Notes under the pieces: generated by a model
What the model saw: the letters and a program-made list of their open reading frames with translations, nothing else
Told to the model about the DNA's origin: nothing
Databases searched by the model: none
Program-made: the position numbers and the translations under genes
Source: Syntrophaceae bacterium UBA6087
GTDB lineage: Bacteria > Desulfobacterota > Desulfomonilia > UBA1062
Reading direction: 5' to 3'
NCBI GenBank assembly: GCA_002448235.1
Contig: DIXF01000001.1
Span: forward strand, 401,042 to 465,041
Length of the DNA stretch: 64,000 nucleotides
Shown here: positions 51,929 to 61,412 of the stretch, in pieces
Numbering within the stretch: position 1 is the stretch's first letter
Layout of the letters: each line of letters starts with the position of its first letter

Positions 51929-53806
51929 TTATGTTTCTGTCTGCTCTCCGTCGGTAAAAGGTATCTGGATTTCATATACCCCATACTCGAGATGGGCCTT
52001 CAGGGGATGGCCTACCTGTGAGAAGACCTTCATCATGGGGGTGTTCCTTGCAAGGACGTCCGCCGTAAACCCGCTGATATTCTTCTCTTTGGCGATGCGC
52101 ACCAGGTACCGGAGCAGGAAGGTGCCGATGCCGCGGTTCTGCCATTCCTTGTGGGTGGTGAAGGCTACCTCGGCGAAGTTGGTCTGGGGTTCCCGGATAT
52201 AATGCCCCACGGCAACGATATGTTCCCTGCTCTCGGGCTCTTCCCTGCCGGTGACTGCTGCGATTGCCATGCGGTCGTTGTAGTCGATGGCCGCCATGGG
52301 CATGGCGAGCTTGTGGGAGAAGGATTTGAGGTTCTGGAAGAACCGCGTGTAGACATCCTGCTCCGGAAGCTCGTAGATCATGTCCTGGATAGCCCGTTCG
52401 TCCGTGGGCTTGACCGGGCGGAAATAGATCTCGACGCCTTTCTTGTCGGTCCAGTAGGTCTGGTACTCTCTGGGGTAGAGCACTGCGGGCAGGATCTGAT
52501 CTTTGTAGACATACCCCTGGGATTTGGCCGCTTCCAGCAGTTCGTCGCGGAACTTGGGGTGGGCGATGCTGATGAGCGCCATGGCCCGGTCCCGGATGGA
52601 TTTTCCGTGCACATAGGCGACCCCGTATTCCGTCACGACGTAGTGGATGTCGCCACGGGTGACGACCACGCCGCTGCCCGGCAGGTTATAGGGAACGATC
52701 CGGGATTTCGAGCCGTCGTCGGTCGTGGAGGGAAGCACCATGATCGACTTGCCGCGCTGGGACATGGCCGACCCTCTGACAAAGTCCACCTGGCCGCCGA
52801 TGCCGCTGTAGAAAAGGAAACCCAGCGAGTCGGAGCATACCTGGCCCGTCAGATCGACGGTCAGAGCTGAGTTGATGGACACCATCTTGTCGTTTTTTGC
52901 AATGACATAAGGATCGTTGACATACTTGCACGGGTGGAATTCGAACAGGGGGTTGTTGTTCACGTATTCATAGAGGAATTTCTTCCCCATACAGAAGCTC
53001 GATACGATCTTGCCGGGATGGAGGGTCTTCTTCCTCCCGGTGATGACGCCGGCCTCGATGAGATCGATCATGCCGTCCGTGAAGGTCTCGGTATGGACGC
53101 CCAGGTCTCTCTTGTTCATGAGATAGGGGAATACCGAGTTGGGGATCCTTCCCACGCCTGTCTGAATGGTCGATTCGTTCTCGATGAGGTCGGCGATGTG
53201 CTCGCCGATGCTTTTTGCGATATCGCCCGGCGCCTTCTGCTCGAACTCGAGGAGAGGGATATCGTTCTCCACGAACGCATGGATCTGGCTTACGTGGAGG
53301 AAGCTGTCGCCCAGGGTTCTCGGCATGTTCGGGTTTACCTCTGCAACGACGTATTCGGCAACTTCCGCGGCTGTTTTCGTGATATCAACGGAAACGCCGA
53401 GGCTGACAAAGCCGTTCTTGTCAGGCGGGGACACGGTTATGAGCGCTACATCGATATGCATGCTGCCCCTGATCATGAGCAGCGGGATCTCGGAGAGAAA
53501 GATGGGGGTGTAGTCCGCCCTGCCTTCTTTTATGGCATTTCTGGTGCTCGATCCGATGAACAGGGCATTATGCCGGAAATGCTCATCGAACTTTTCATCG
53601 GTGTAGGGCGCGATGCCCAAGTCCAGGAAGTGGATGATCTCGGTATCCGCGAGGTTCCTGGCCACTTCCAGGAGGGTTTCCATGAGGCCCTGAGGTTCTC
53701 CGCATGCTGAGCCGATGAAAACCCTCGCCCCCCTCCTGATCTTTGAAAGAGCGGTTTTTGCATCGGTGAGCCTGCTTTCGTAGGTGTCGTGCCAGTTGAG
53801 TATCAT
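51929..53806 (-). CDS. CoA-transferase fused to GNAT acetyltransferase domain
   Basis: The protein has 625 residues. Residues 1-440 are an acetyl-CoA hydrolase/transferase domain: QTGVGRIPNSVFPYL, RDLGVHTETFTDGMIDL (catalytic Glu in HTE), GIGGQVDFVRGSA, YVVTEYGVAYV and HPKFRDEL. Residues 455-620 are a GNAT domain: YFRPVKPTDE, EVAFTTHKEWQNRGIGTFLL with a good acetyl-CoA loop (Q-N-R-G-I-G). The fusion may couple CoA metabolism with protein acetylation. A split version is at 39326 and 39971. The ATG at 53806 follows AGAGGAG. Confidence 0.92.
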   Translation of the reverse strand: MILNWHDTYESRLTDAKTALSKIRRGARVFIGSACGEPQGLMETLLEVARNLADTEIIHFLDLGIAPYTDEKFDEHFRHNALFIGSSTRNAIKEGRADYTPIFLSEIPLLMIRGSMHIDVALITVSPPDKNGFVSLGVSVDITKTAAEVAEYVVAEVNPNMPRTLGDSFLHVSQIHAFVENDIPLLEFEQKAPGDIAKSIGEHIADLIENESTIQTGVGRIPNSVFPYLMNKRDLGVHTETFTDGMIDLIEAGVITGRKKTLHPGKIVSSFCMGKKFLYEYVNNNPLFEFHPCKYVNDPYVIAKNDKMVSINSALTVDLTGQVCSDSLGFLFYSGIGGQVDFVRGSAMSQRGKSIMVLPSTTDDGSKSRIVPYNLPGSGVVVTRGDIHYVVTEYGVAYVHGKSIRDRAMALISIAHPKFRDELLEAAKSQGYVYKDQILPAVLYPREYQTYWTDKKGVEIYFRPVKPTDERAIQDMIYELPEQDVYTRFFQNLKSFSHKLAMPMAAIDYNDRMAIAAVTGREEPESREHIVAVGHYIREPQTNFAEVAFTTHKEWQNRGIGTFLLRYLVRIAKEKNISGFTADVLARNTPMMKVFSQVGHPLKAHLEYGVYEIQIPFTDGEQTET

Positions 53807-53997
53807 CGTGCGATGCTCCTCTCGTCATAGACGGGCTTGCTTCGGCGACATGGGTAATCTCCGCATGCCGCTGTCTTAACTGAACCGGAAGGTAACGAAA
53901 CCACAAAATACGTGTGCCGTTCCTCAAGCAGCTGCATACTGAAAATAGAACACGAGCAGGGTTCTGTCAATAAAAGTGACGATACCCTTTTAACGGC

Positions 53998-54900
53998 TTA
54001 CTGTCCGTTCCAGCCGGCAAGCCTTGCCCAGAGCCACCAGGCGGCGTATGCCTTCCGGTTTGCATTCAAGGCCTGGGAGTGTGCCGCGGCACAACTGTAC
54101 CAGTCAACGCCTTCGATATGAGAGCTCTGCCAGTCGAGGGCCCAGTTTTTGTCTCTGGATCCGTTGCCGTCGGAATCATAATCGCAGGCGTCGTTCGGGA
54201 TTTTATCTCCATAGCAGGTCTCACCAGGGTCATAGCTCTCGATATCGGCAAAGTCATAGAGGAATTTGTTGTGGGCCCGGCAGTAAGACCGGATCTGTTC
54301 GTTCCGGAGGTGCAGATTCCCGGTAAGGCCGCTGCCGTCCAGATGCCCGGTCATGTAGACAAAGCGTACTTGCGGGTAGTCGTTTTCCAGGCCGTTCATA
54401 AGCGTCAGATACGTTTCGATGTCGGTGGATGAGGCGCTTGAAACCTGTCCGCACCAGGACCAGACAACGACGTTCACTTCCGGATGGGACGCCAGGTAGT
54501 TTCTTGTGGCTTGCGCCCAGGCAGTCCGGTTCGGGTTGCCTAAATCGAGGGCGCCCGAAAACGGCGAATCCCGGAGGTCAAGGGCCCCGTCCGTTCCGCC
54601 GTTGTTATACGAATACAGGCTGCCTTTGAAGCCCACGAGGCCTGCCATGCCGGTAGTGAGCTGACTCCCGTGAGAGGTATGCCCATAGGCGATATGCAGA
54701 TCCGCTTTCGCCGCGTTGATCCATTCGGCCGGGATCTCATTCAAGACCGTGCAGGAGTGGTTGATGATCGTCGGGCCGGTCGTGGAATCCGGAGGATCCT
54801 GTGGCGGTGAGCCATCCTGCCCGCCGCTGTCCTTGCACCCCTGCATGGTAATGAAAACAAGGAGAAGCATTATCCGGATAAAAGTCACCTTATGATTCAT
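53998..54900 (-). CDS. Lipoprotein, possible SGNH-like secreted protein
   Basis: The ATG at 54900 follows GGAGAG; the frame extends to a TTG at 54915. The signal peptide ends ITMQGC. The mature part contains LHIAYGHTSHGSQLTTGM, NVVVWSWCGQVSS, RFVYMTGHLDG and IEGVDWYSCAAAHSQALNANRKAYAAWWLWA. The order of small and catalytic-like residues is reminiscent of SGNH hydrolases but the first block is S-H-G rather than G-D-S, so function is open. A calcium-like loop, CDYDSDGNGSRD, may bind metal. Confidence 0.75.
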   Translation of the reverse strand: MNHKVTFIRIMLLLVFITMQGCKDSGGQDGSPPQDPPDSTTGPTIINHSCTVLNEIPAEWINAAKADLHIAYGHTSHGSQLTTGMAGLVGFKGSLYSYNNGGTDGALDLRDSPFSGALDLGNPNRTAWAQATRNYLASHPEVNVVVWSWCGQVSSASSTDIETYLTLMNGLENDYPQVRFVYMTGHLDGSGLTGNLHLRNEQIRSYCRAHNKFLYDFADIESYDPGETCYGDKIPNDACDYDSDGNGSRDKNWALDWQSSHIEGVDWYSCAAAHSQALNANRKAYAAWWLWARLAGWNGQ

Positions 54901-55219
54901 CGTTCGTCTCTCCAAACATTATATTATGATGATGTTCCTGAGTGAATGAGAACACTATAATTAAGTTGGTATTATATTTTCTTGTTCCCGTATGTGCAAG
55001 GGATAACTTTGAATTCCCTGCATCCAAGCTTCCAGATCGGCAAATTCGAAGAAAGACGGTTCACATCAGGGGAGTTCTACGGCGCGAAAGGCAATCCCGT
55101 ATCTGTCGAGGGGCGGAAATGCAGACCAATGCAGGATTTTAGATCTCGCCCTTGTACCTGCTTCCGGTACATGCAATAATTCATGAGCAGAACGTGCAAT
55201 AACAACGGGCACAGGGAAT
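54901..55219. other. Intergenic between divergent genes
   Basis: AT-rich promoter area for both the lipoprotein and the response regulator, with TATAAT-like boxes near 54918 and 54955. No gene with a ribosome site or repeat is seen. Confidence 0.4.
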
Positions 55220-55879
55220 ATGAAAAAGATCGTCATAGCCGAAGATCACACCATACTCAGGGAAGGACTCAAGGCGCTTCTTTCTCAGCACCCCGACCTT
55301 GAGATCGCGGGCGAGGCAAGGGACGGGCTGGAGGCGGTGAGGGTGATATCTGATCTCAAGCCTGATCTTGCCCTCATGGACCTTTCCATGCCGAAGATGA
55401 ACGGGATCGATGCCATCAGGGAGGTAAGGCGGTGCTGCCCCGGCACGAAGATCCTGGTGCTCACGGTGCACAAGAACGAAGAATACGTGGTGGCAAGCCT
55501 GAAGGCAGGGGCCAACGGGTATCTCCTCAAGGAGTCGACCCACCAGGAACTCATCCAGGCCGTGACCCATGTACTGGACGGGAAACCTTACCTCTCGCCC
55601 GGCATATCGGATACCGTCATCTCCGGATACCTCGCTTCCCGGCAACACGAGATGGTTTCTCCCCTGGACCTGCTGAGCCAGAGGGAAAGAGAGGTGCTGA
55701 AGCTTGTTGCGGAAGGCTACAAGAGCAAGGAGATCGCCGAATACCTGTTCATAAGCATCAAGACCGTGGAAAAGCACCGGGACAACATCATGAAGAAGCT
55801 CGATCTCCACAGCTCTTCCGCCCTGACCTCCTTTGCCATCGAGCACGGCATGGTGGAGTCTGACAAAGGCTTATCTTAA
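55220..55879 (+). CDS. NarL/FixJ-family response regulator
   Basis: The protein has 219 residues. Receiver (1-118): DH at 9-10, phospho-acceptor Asp 54 in LMDLSMP, Thr in LTVHKN, Lys in LLKES. LuxR-type helix-turn-helix (150-210): LSQREREVLKLVAEGYKSKEIAEYLFISIKTVEKHRDNIMKKL. It activates or represses genes when phosphorylated by a histidine kinase, most likely the convergent gene whose stop is 12 bases away. Confidence 0.95.
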   Translation: MKKIVIAEDHTILREGLKALLSQHPDLEIAGEARDGLEAVRVISDLKPDLALMDLSMPKMNGIDAIREVRRCCPGTKILVLTVHKNEEYVVASLKAGANGYLLKESTHQELIQAVTHVLDGKPYLSPGISDTVISGYLASRQHEMVSPLDLLSQREREVLKLVAEGYKSKEIAEYLFISIKTVEKHRDNIMKKLDLHSSSALTSFAIEHGMVESDKGLS

Positions 55880-55890
55880 AGCCGCACCTG

Positions 55891-57513
55891 TCATGGCACC
55901 CTCCAGGTAGCCATGATGAGGGTGCCGACACCCTTGACCGAGTCGATGGAGAAGCAGCCTCCCGAGAGGTCGATCCGCTCCTCCATACTGGCGAGCCCCA
56001 TGCCCCTGCCGCTGTCCTCCGGAGTTACGGCCTCCTGAACATCGAACCCGATCCCGTTGTCCGAAACGGTGAGCTCGATGGAGTTGTGCTGCTTCACGAG
56101 AGATACATCCACCGTATCGGCGTGGCTGTGCTTTGCCGTGTTGTTGAGCGCCTCCTGGATGATCCTGAAGATGACGATCTTCAGATGCTCGGGGATTTCA
56201 GCCTCTTCCAGGGCTACGGTCTTGTTTACGTGAATGCCGGTGTACACTGCCTGGAATTCCCTGAGGAACCAGGACATGGTGGCGATGATTCCCAGATCGT
56301 CGAGGATGGAGGGGCGTAAGTCCATGGAGATGCGCCTTACTTCTTCGATAGTGGCCTGGATTATGGGTATGCTCGCCTTGAGCGAGGCAATTCCGGACGC
56401 CGACGCCTCTTTTTCCATGCGGCTGATGATGTCCTCTATGTTGAACTTGATAGAGCTCAAGTACTGTCCCACGCTGTCGTGAAGCTCATGGGCGATGCGC
56501 TTGCGTTCCTCCTCCTTGGCCGTGATGAGCTGGGAAGACAGGAGCCGTAAGTTTTTCTCTGACCTGATAAGGTTCTCCCGGTCTTTCGTGCTTTCCGTGA
56601 TGTCCTCCATGTGGACCAGGACCATGTCGGGCGGCACATAGGAGGAGGTAAAGGCGATGAATTTATCTTCATCTGTCGTGAACATGCGATAGGGCAGCTC
56701 CCTCCTGATACTGCGCGTCTGCGCAAATGAGACCGCCATGATCTGGATGATATCGGGCCGGTCGCAATAGATGTCGCTCAGCGCCCGACCCCTGAACTGG
56801 GATATCCTCCCGCGGGTGAAGTCTTCCGTGGCCCAGTTGTAATCAACCAGGATGAAATCATCCCCTTTCTTTTTCCAGGTGAAGGTGGGTATCGGTATGC
56901 CGCGGTACTGTGCCCTGAACATTTCCTCGCTCTGGCTCAAGGCCTCTTCCATGCGTGAGCGCTCCTCGATCCGCCTTCTCAGCTCCTCATTTGCCCTGAC
57001 GAGCTCCGCGGTGCGCTGTCTGACTTCGGTTTCAAGATCGTCCCGGGCCTTCTGGAGTGCAAGCTGGTCCTGCTTGTGCGTGGTGATGTCCTTTGCCGCG
57101 ACCGCGATGCCCGAGACCGTGCCGTCATCCTCGAAAAAGGGGTGGAAGCTCATGACGAGGTAGTGCCGGCCATAGAAAGGATATTCGAACCAGTCCTCGA
57201 AGGAGGTTTCTCTCCCGGCAAGACAGGCGTCCAGGTGAGGCTTTATCCTCTCCTCGAATGGCTCCCTGCCCATCAGGTCCATGAGGGAATGGCCCACGGT
57301 ATCCCGGCGCGACCGGTTGAACAGTTTGAGGAAGACGTCGTTTACGGCCAGGCAGGTGTAGCTCCTGTCGATATATCCCATGGGTTCCTGGACGGCCGAG
57401 AAGATCAGGTCGTACTTGCGGAGCGCGCCCTTTGCCTTTCCACGCTTCAGGGCTTCCTGTTCCAGCTCTTTTACTCTGTTTTCGAGCTCTTCATACGTTG
57501 GTTTCCCGCCCAT
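55891..57513 (-). CDS. PAS sensor histidine kinase of the NarX/DegS (HisKA_3) type
   Basis: The ATG at 57513 follows GGGAGGAGG; the frame extends to 57543. The product has about 540 residues. Coiled coil and PAS 1 (about 35-150: LIFSAVQEPMGYIDRS), coiled coil, PAS 2 (about 200-310), then HisKA_3 with RIAHELHDSVGQYLSSI (phospho-acceptor His in HELHD) and HATPase with NNTAKHS, DNGIGFD and GRGMGLASM. No membrane segment. It should phosphorylate the NarL-type regulator next to it; the genes converge, so they are expressed separately. Confidence 0.94.
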   Translation of the reverse strand: MGGKPTYEELENRVKELEQEALKRGKAKGALRKYDLIFSAVQEPMGYIDRSYTCLAVNDVFLKLFNRSRRDTVGHSLMDLMGREPFEERIKPHLDACLAGRETSFEDWFEYPFYGRHYLVMSFHPFFEDDGTVSGIAVAAKDITTHKQDQLALQKARDDLETEVRQRTAELVRANEELRRRIEERSRMEEALSQSEEMFRAQYRGIPIPTFTWKKKGDDFILVDYNWATEDFTRGRISQFRGRALSDIYCDRPDIIQIMAVSFAQTRSIRRELPYRMFTTDEDKFIAFTSSYVPPDMVLVHMEDITESTKDRENLIRSEKNLRLLSSQLITAKEEERKRIAHELHDSVGQYLSSIKFNIEDIISRMEKEASASGIASLKASIPIIQATIEEVRRISMDLRPSILDDLGIIATMSWFLREFQAVYTGIHVNKTVALEEAEIPEHLKIVIFRIIQEALNNTAKHSHADTVDVSLVKQHNSIELTVSDNGIGFDVQEAVTPEDSGRGMGLASMEERIDLSGGCFSIDSVKGVGTLIMATWRVP

Positions 57514-57690
57514 GGGTTTTCCTCCTCCCGCTCGCATGCGCATTCAAGATACCCGAATCAGGAGATACTGGGAATCATGAAATACGTATTTCCGTAACGC
57601 ACAATGGGGTGTTCACCTGATACACAAATCCACTGGTATTCCGTACATATAACAATAGAACCACAAGGGGTTGAGAAAGGGAGGTGGACA

Positions 57691-59061
57691 ATGAACGATC
57701 TTTCGGAAAGAAAATACAACCAGAAGCTGCGCACGGCTGAGCAGGTGGCGAACATGGTCAAGTCCGGCGACAGGATCTTTTTCGGTGAGTTCGTGCTCAG
57801 GCCCGACGGCCTTGACGAAGCCCTGGCGAATTGCGCGGACAGGCTTTCGAACGTCATCGTCGAGGGCGTATGCATCACCAGGGTGCCGAAGTTCATCGAG
57901 GTCGACCCGCACCGGGAGCACTTCATCTACCATGACTGGCACTTCTCGGGCGTAGGCAGGAAGCTCTACCAGCAGGGGCTCTGCAGCTACATTCCCTTCA
58001 CCTATCACCAGGGCCCCCGGGTGGTGAGAAAGTACAATGAATATGATTTCGTCTTTGTAACGGCCAGACCCATGGACAGTCAGGGTTACTTCAACTTCGG
58101 CCTGTGCAACTCCCTCACGTCCGCGGCTATTACCAAGGGCAAGAAGGTGGTCGTGGAGGTCAACGAGTCCTTGCCTCATTGCCTTGGAGGAAACCAGGAG
58201 TCGGTGCATATTTCCCGTGTGGATTATATCGTGGAAGGGGTGAACAGGCCTCTCATTCAGGTAACCCCTGCCGTGCCCAGCGAGACCGATGTGAGGATAG
58301 CCCGCCATGTCCTGAATGAGATCGAGGACGGGGCCTGCCTCCAGTTGGGTATCGGAGGCCTGCCGAACGTCATCGGCTCCATGCTTGCGGACAGCGGCAT
58401 CAAGGACTTAGGCATTCACACCGAGATGCTCGTGGATTCCATGGTGGATCTCTACAACGAAGGCAAGGTAACGGGAAACCGCAAGACCATCGACCGGTTC
58501 AAGATGGTCTACACCTTTGCCATGGGCACGGACAAGCTCTACGATTTTCTCCACAACAACCCCGCCTGCGCATCCTATCCGGTGAACTATACGAACGACC
58601 CGCGGATCATCGCCGTGAACAGCAAGGTGGTGGCCATCAACAACGCCATCGAGGTGGATCTGTTCGGCCAGGTATGCTCGGAGTCTGCAGGCACAACACA
58701 GATCTCGGGCACGGGCGGCCAGTTCGACTTCATCTTCGGCGCCTTCAACTCCCGCGGCGGAAAAGGGATCATCGGCATCTCATCGACCTTCAAGGACAAG
58801 GCCGGCAAGCTGCACTCCAGGATCGTACCGACCCTGAGGCCCGGCTCCATAGTCACGGTGCCGAGGTCCATTGTTCAGTACGTGGCCACCGAGTTCGGCA
58901 TTGTCCAGCTCAAGGGCAAATCGACATGGGAGCGCGCCGAGGCCCTCATCGGGATCGCACACCCCATGTTCAAGGACGAGCTCGTGAGGCAGGCCGGGGA
59001 AATGAAGATCTGGCTCGACAGGAACAGGGACTACGAGGTCGAGATAGCTGCCGTTCGCTAG
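57691..59061 (+). CDS. Acetyl-CoA hydrolase/transferase family CoA-transferase (butyryl/succinyl type)
   Basis: The ATG at 57691 follows GGGAGG; the frame runs up to 57604. The product has 456 residues. Blocks: QLGIGGLPNVIGSML, KDLGIHTEMLVDSMVDL (catalytic Glu in HTE), SGTGGQFDFIFGA, YVATEFGIVQLKGKS and HPMFKDEL. It fits the butyryl-CoA/4-hydroxybutyrate CoA:acetate transferase group. This is the third such gene in the window. Substrates are not known from sequence. Confidence 0.93.
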   Translation: MNDLSERKYNQKLRTAEQVANMVKSGDRIFFGEFVLRPDGLDEALANCADRLSNVIVEGVCITRVPKFIEVDPHREHFIYHDWHFSGVGRKLYQQGLCSYIPFTYHQGPRVVRKYNEYDFVFVTARPMDSQGYFNFGLCNSLTSAAITKGKKVVVEVNESLPHCLGGNQESVHISRVDYIVEGVNRPLIQVTPAVPSETDVRIARHVLNEIEDGACLQLGIGGLPNVIGSMLADSGIKDLGIHTEMLVDSMVDLYNEGKVTGNRKTIDRFKMVYTFAMGTDKLYDFLHNNPACASYPVNYTNDPRIIAVNSKVVAINNAIEVDLFGQVCSESAGTTQISGTGGQFDFIFGAFNSRGGKGIIGISSTFKDKAGKLHSRIVPTLRPGSIVTVPRSIVQYVATEFGIVQLKGKSTWERAEALIGIAHPMFKDELVRQAGEMKIWLDRNRDYEVEIAAVR

Positions 59062-59431
59062 GGATGCTGTCATGTTTCTTTTGCACCGTTAACGTGGGCA
59101 ACCGTCCTTATGTGGTTTGCTGTACTGGCCGGGCTGCACCATCCCGTCCTTCTTTATCAGGACAGGTGCCTGGCTGCAGCACCGTGCCCGGACCCTTCCA
59201 ATCTGGATGATGTCCGTCATGTGCATCCCTGCGTTTGTCTACACGTCCATGTTTGCGGCAATGGTTCAGTGAAATGTAAAAACGGGACCGTGAAAAAGTT
59301 GAAGGATAACTGAGGCATTTCTCTTTGCATGAAAAGGTGAACAACCCATCCCTTAAAAGGATATAAAGGGGGCAGATTCGAAAAAATAAATCTGTCCCCT
59401 TTTCTCCTTACAGCAAAAGGAAGACTGGCGG
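59062..59431. other. Intergenic between convergent genes
   Basis: Contains a family A repeat at 59363..59404. A 67-codon frame at 59110 has no ribosome site and odd Cys/His content. No gene is called. Confidence 0.45.
59363..59404. repeat. Family A repeat, left arm decayed
   Basis: ATAAAGGGGGCAGATTCGAA pairs imperfectly with AAATAAATCTGTCCCCTTTT. The right arm is perfect; the left has lost the TTATTT core. Confidence 0.75.
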
Positions 59432-59818
59432 TTACATTTCTTTGTATTTGATGATATTGATCATAGCGCCTTGGGGATCCTGAAGCACGCTGAACCTTCC
59501 GACATCCGGGATGTCCGTGGGAGGCATAAGTATCTTGCCGCCCAGCTGCTCTGCGGTTCGCGCCGTCGCGTCGACATCGTCTACGGTGACGTAGGCGTGC
59601 CACATCGGAGGCATGCCCCCGGCTTCTTTCGGGATCGCCATAATGCCGCCGACTTCCTTGCCTCCTGCCTTGACCACGGTGTAGGTCATGCCCGGCATCG
59701 GCATCTCCTCGGTGTTCCATCCGAACAACTTGGTGTAGAAGGCTTTTGCAGCATCCACGTCCGTTGTCATCAGCTCGCACCAGCTGAACGCACCGTGCTG
59801 TTTGTACTGCTCGTCCAT
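59432..59818 (-). CDS. VOC-superfamily (glyoxalase/dioxygenase-fold) protein
   Basis: The protein has 128 residues with two betaalphabetabetabeta modules: FSWCELMTTDVDAAKAFYTKLFGW and HAYVTVDDVDATARTAEQLGG; FSVLQDPQGAMINIIKY ends the second. The fold brings metal ligands or binds small molecules; Glu in CELMT and Asp near the end could be ligands. The substrate is unknown. The ATG at 59818 follows AGGAGGAAG. It lies 36 bases after the exported methyltransferase gene on the same strand. Confidence 0.88.
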   Translation of the reverse strand: MDEQYKQHGAFSWCELMTTDVDAAKAFYTKLFGWNTEEMPMPGMTYTVVKAGGKEVGGIMAIPKEAGGMPPMWHAYVTVDDVDATARTAEQLGGKILMPPTDIPDVGRFSVLQDPQGAMINIIKYKEM

Positions 59819-59854
59819 TGTCTCTTCCTCCTGTGGTTTTATCTGTGTGCTCGA

Positions 59855-60763
59855 TTAGTCCCGGGTTTCGACAGCAGTTGCGGCATTGGGATTCCGTTTT
59901 GCTTTCCAGGCCTCGGTACCTGCTGAGGATCCATGTTCAGGCTTTGCCGTGCCCTCGATGGTGTTCCCGTTCACCTCGCCCTCATATCGGAAGGAAGTTT
60001 TTTTTCCGTCCATCATCCGATCCACCATAAAGCTCAGTCGTCTTCCGGTGAGCCTGATGTCTCTGACAGGGGCCTCGGTATTCCCGAAAAAGAAGGTGCC
60101 GATCACCTCCTGGAACCTCTGGCCGATCTTCAGGTTGTATTGTTTATTGCCTTGTCCGTCCGGCACGGCCCATGCCCAGGTGCCTGCGACGTTCGCGGGA
60201 ATGACCCAGAAGTAGATGTCGTGGCCTTTGACTTTTTCTCTCCGGTCAGCCTTCCAGTCACCCATGTCGTGGCTGTGCGACACGACCCGGGTGCCGGGGT
60301 CGAGCTCGCGAAAAAGCTTGGGGCGTAACTTCAGATTGACCGATGGCAATAGATAGAGCATGACCACTGTTGCCTTTCCGATATCGGAGTCAAACAGATC
60401 CTGCTGTATAAAAACCACCCGGTCGGTTACTCCGGCCTTGCGGGCGTTCTCGTTGCTCTCCTGTATGCGCTTCGGGTCGATATCGATCCCGACACCCCGG
60501 GCGCCCTTCCGGCGGACTGCCTCGATAACGATGCGTCCGTCGCCGCAGCCGAGGTCGTAGACAAGATCTCGCGGGCCGACCGTTGCGATATCCAGCATCC
60601 TCACAACGACCTTTTCCGAAGTCGGCTCATAAGGCACATCGATTTTCTGCTGTGGCGGCCAGGACATGGCCGTCCTGGCTGACAGGTTGTCAAGCGCCCC
60701 GGCTGCCGGAAATCCGATAAGGACGATAACAACCGTCAGTAAAAGGGTATGGACCCTTTTCAT
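59855..60763 (-). CDS. SAM-dependent methyltransferase with signal peptide
   Basis: The protein has 302 residues. The signal peptide is about 1-23. The methyltransferase core has YDLGCGDGRIVIEAVRR (SAM motif I, about 68), GVGIDIDPKR (acidic residue of motif II) and VVFIQQDLF. The C-terminal 130 residues are beta-rich. A SAM enzyme outside the cytoplasm lacks SAM, so either the leader is a membrane anchor with the domain inside or the fold has another job. The ATG at 60763 follows AAGGAGG. Confidence 0.88.
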   Translation of the reverse strand: MKRVHTLLLTVVIVLIGFPAAGALDNLSARTAMSWPPQQKIDVPYEPTSEKVVVRMLDIATVGPRDLVYDLGCGDGRIVIEAVRRKGARGVGIDIDPKRIQESNENARKAGVTDRVVFIQQDLFDSDIGKATVVMLYLLPSVNLKLRPKLFRELDPGTRVVSHSHDMGDWKADRREKVKGHDIYFWVIPANVAGTWAWAVPDGQGNKQYNLKIGQRFQEVIGTFFFGNTEAPVRDIRLTGRRLSFMVDRMMDGKKTSFRYEGEVNGNTIEGTAKPEHGSSAGTEAWKAKRNPNAATAVETRD

Positions 60764-60948
60764 CTGCCCTTCCTCCTTTTGCTATATCCGCAGGTGCTTT
60801 GGCGTTTACTATTAAACAATAACGAGGCAGCACGATGCGCTCAACCGTTTCGGAGGCGACTCCGGTGGATGTACGGGGTGACCGGCTTCAGAGGTCCTTC
60901 AATTGTTGTTCTGCAAAACACTGAGACATTCTGTGTAGAAACAAGAAA

Positions 60949-60981
60949 CCACGACCCGTTTTTTAGGGCCGTGGATTTTTT
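60949..60981. terminator. Rho-independent terminator-like hairpin
   Basis: CCACGACCC (60949-60957) pairs with GGGCCGTGG (60966-60974) with one mismatch, and a T-run follows on the plus strand; a T-run also precedes it for the minus strand. It would end the minus-strand small-membrane-protein operon. Confidence 0.6.
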
Positions 60982-61028
60982 GTATGAATGATCCAGGGAA
61001 CAGGCACGTACAGGCGTGCCCGGAACTT

Positions 61029-61133
61029 CTATCTGCTGTTCGCTGTCCCGGCGGTGCCGGTTATCCGTTTGGGGAACCGTGCGGCAAGGGCCGCAAATGC
61101 GAATATTCCGATGGCGACGAATATGATTGTCAT
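61029..61133 (-). CDS. Tiny membrane protein, 34 aa, last gene of a sigma-54 operon
   Basis: The ATG at 61133 lies three bases after the stop of the AtpZ-like gene, with GGAGG inside the end of that gene, so it is translationally coupled. The product of 34 residues is one membrane helix (IIFVAIGIFAFAALAAR) and a basic, Thr-rich tail. No family is recognised. Its place in the operon suggests it is a small subunit or helper. Confidence 0.55.
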   Translation of the reverse strand: MTIIFVAIGIFAFAALAARFPKRITGTAGTANSR

Positions 61134-61136
61134 GGC

Positions 61137-61379
61137 TTAAGCCCTCCGTACCTTTCTCTCGATCACGACCTCTTCGATGAACCCTTTGAAGCCCAGCGCG
61201 ATGCCGGCCACCAGGCCGACCAGCGTGAAGTTCGGGGCCATGCCGAATGCCTTGTCGAGGTAGATACCGCCGTACATCCCGAGGAAGGTCATCGTAACGA
61301 GCACCAGGCTGTAGCCGCTGATCCTGCAGATCCTGTTCATCACTTCGCGTTCTACTTTCTGTCTGTTTGTGCGTTTCAT
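61137..61379 (-). CDS. AtpZ/AtpI-like two-helix membrane protein
   Basis: The protein has 80 residues with two hydrophobic helices (about 22-42 and 50-66), between them GIYLDKAFGMAP, a loop as in AtpZ/ATPase_gene1 proteins (PF09527: GxxLDxxxG.P). The C-terminus is charged (EEVVIERKVRR). AtpZ proteins help ATP synthase or carry ions, but no atp genes are here. The gene is the middle of the three-gene minus-strand operon from 61589. Confidence 0.75.
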   Translation of the reverse strand: MKRTNRQKVEREVMNRICRISGYSLVLVTMTFLGMYGGIYLDKAFGMAPNFTLVGLVAGIALGFKGFIEEVVIERKVRRA

Positions 61380-61412
61380 GGCCTTCCTCCTTTTTGAGGG
61401 GTTCCCTTCCCT

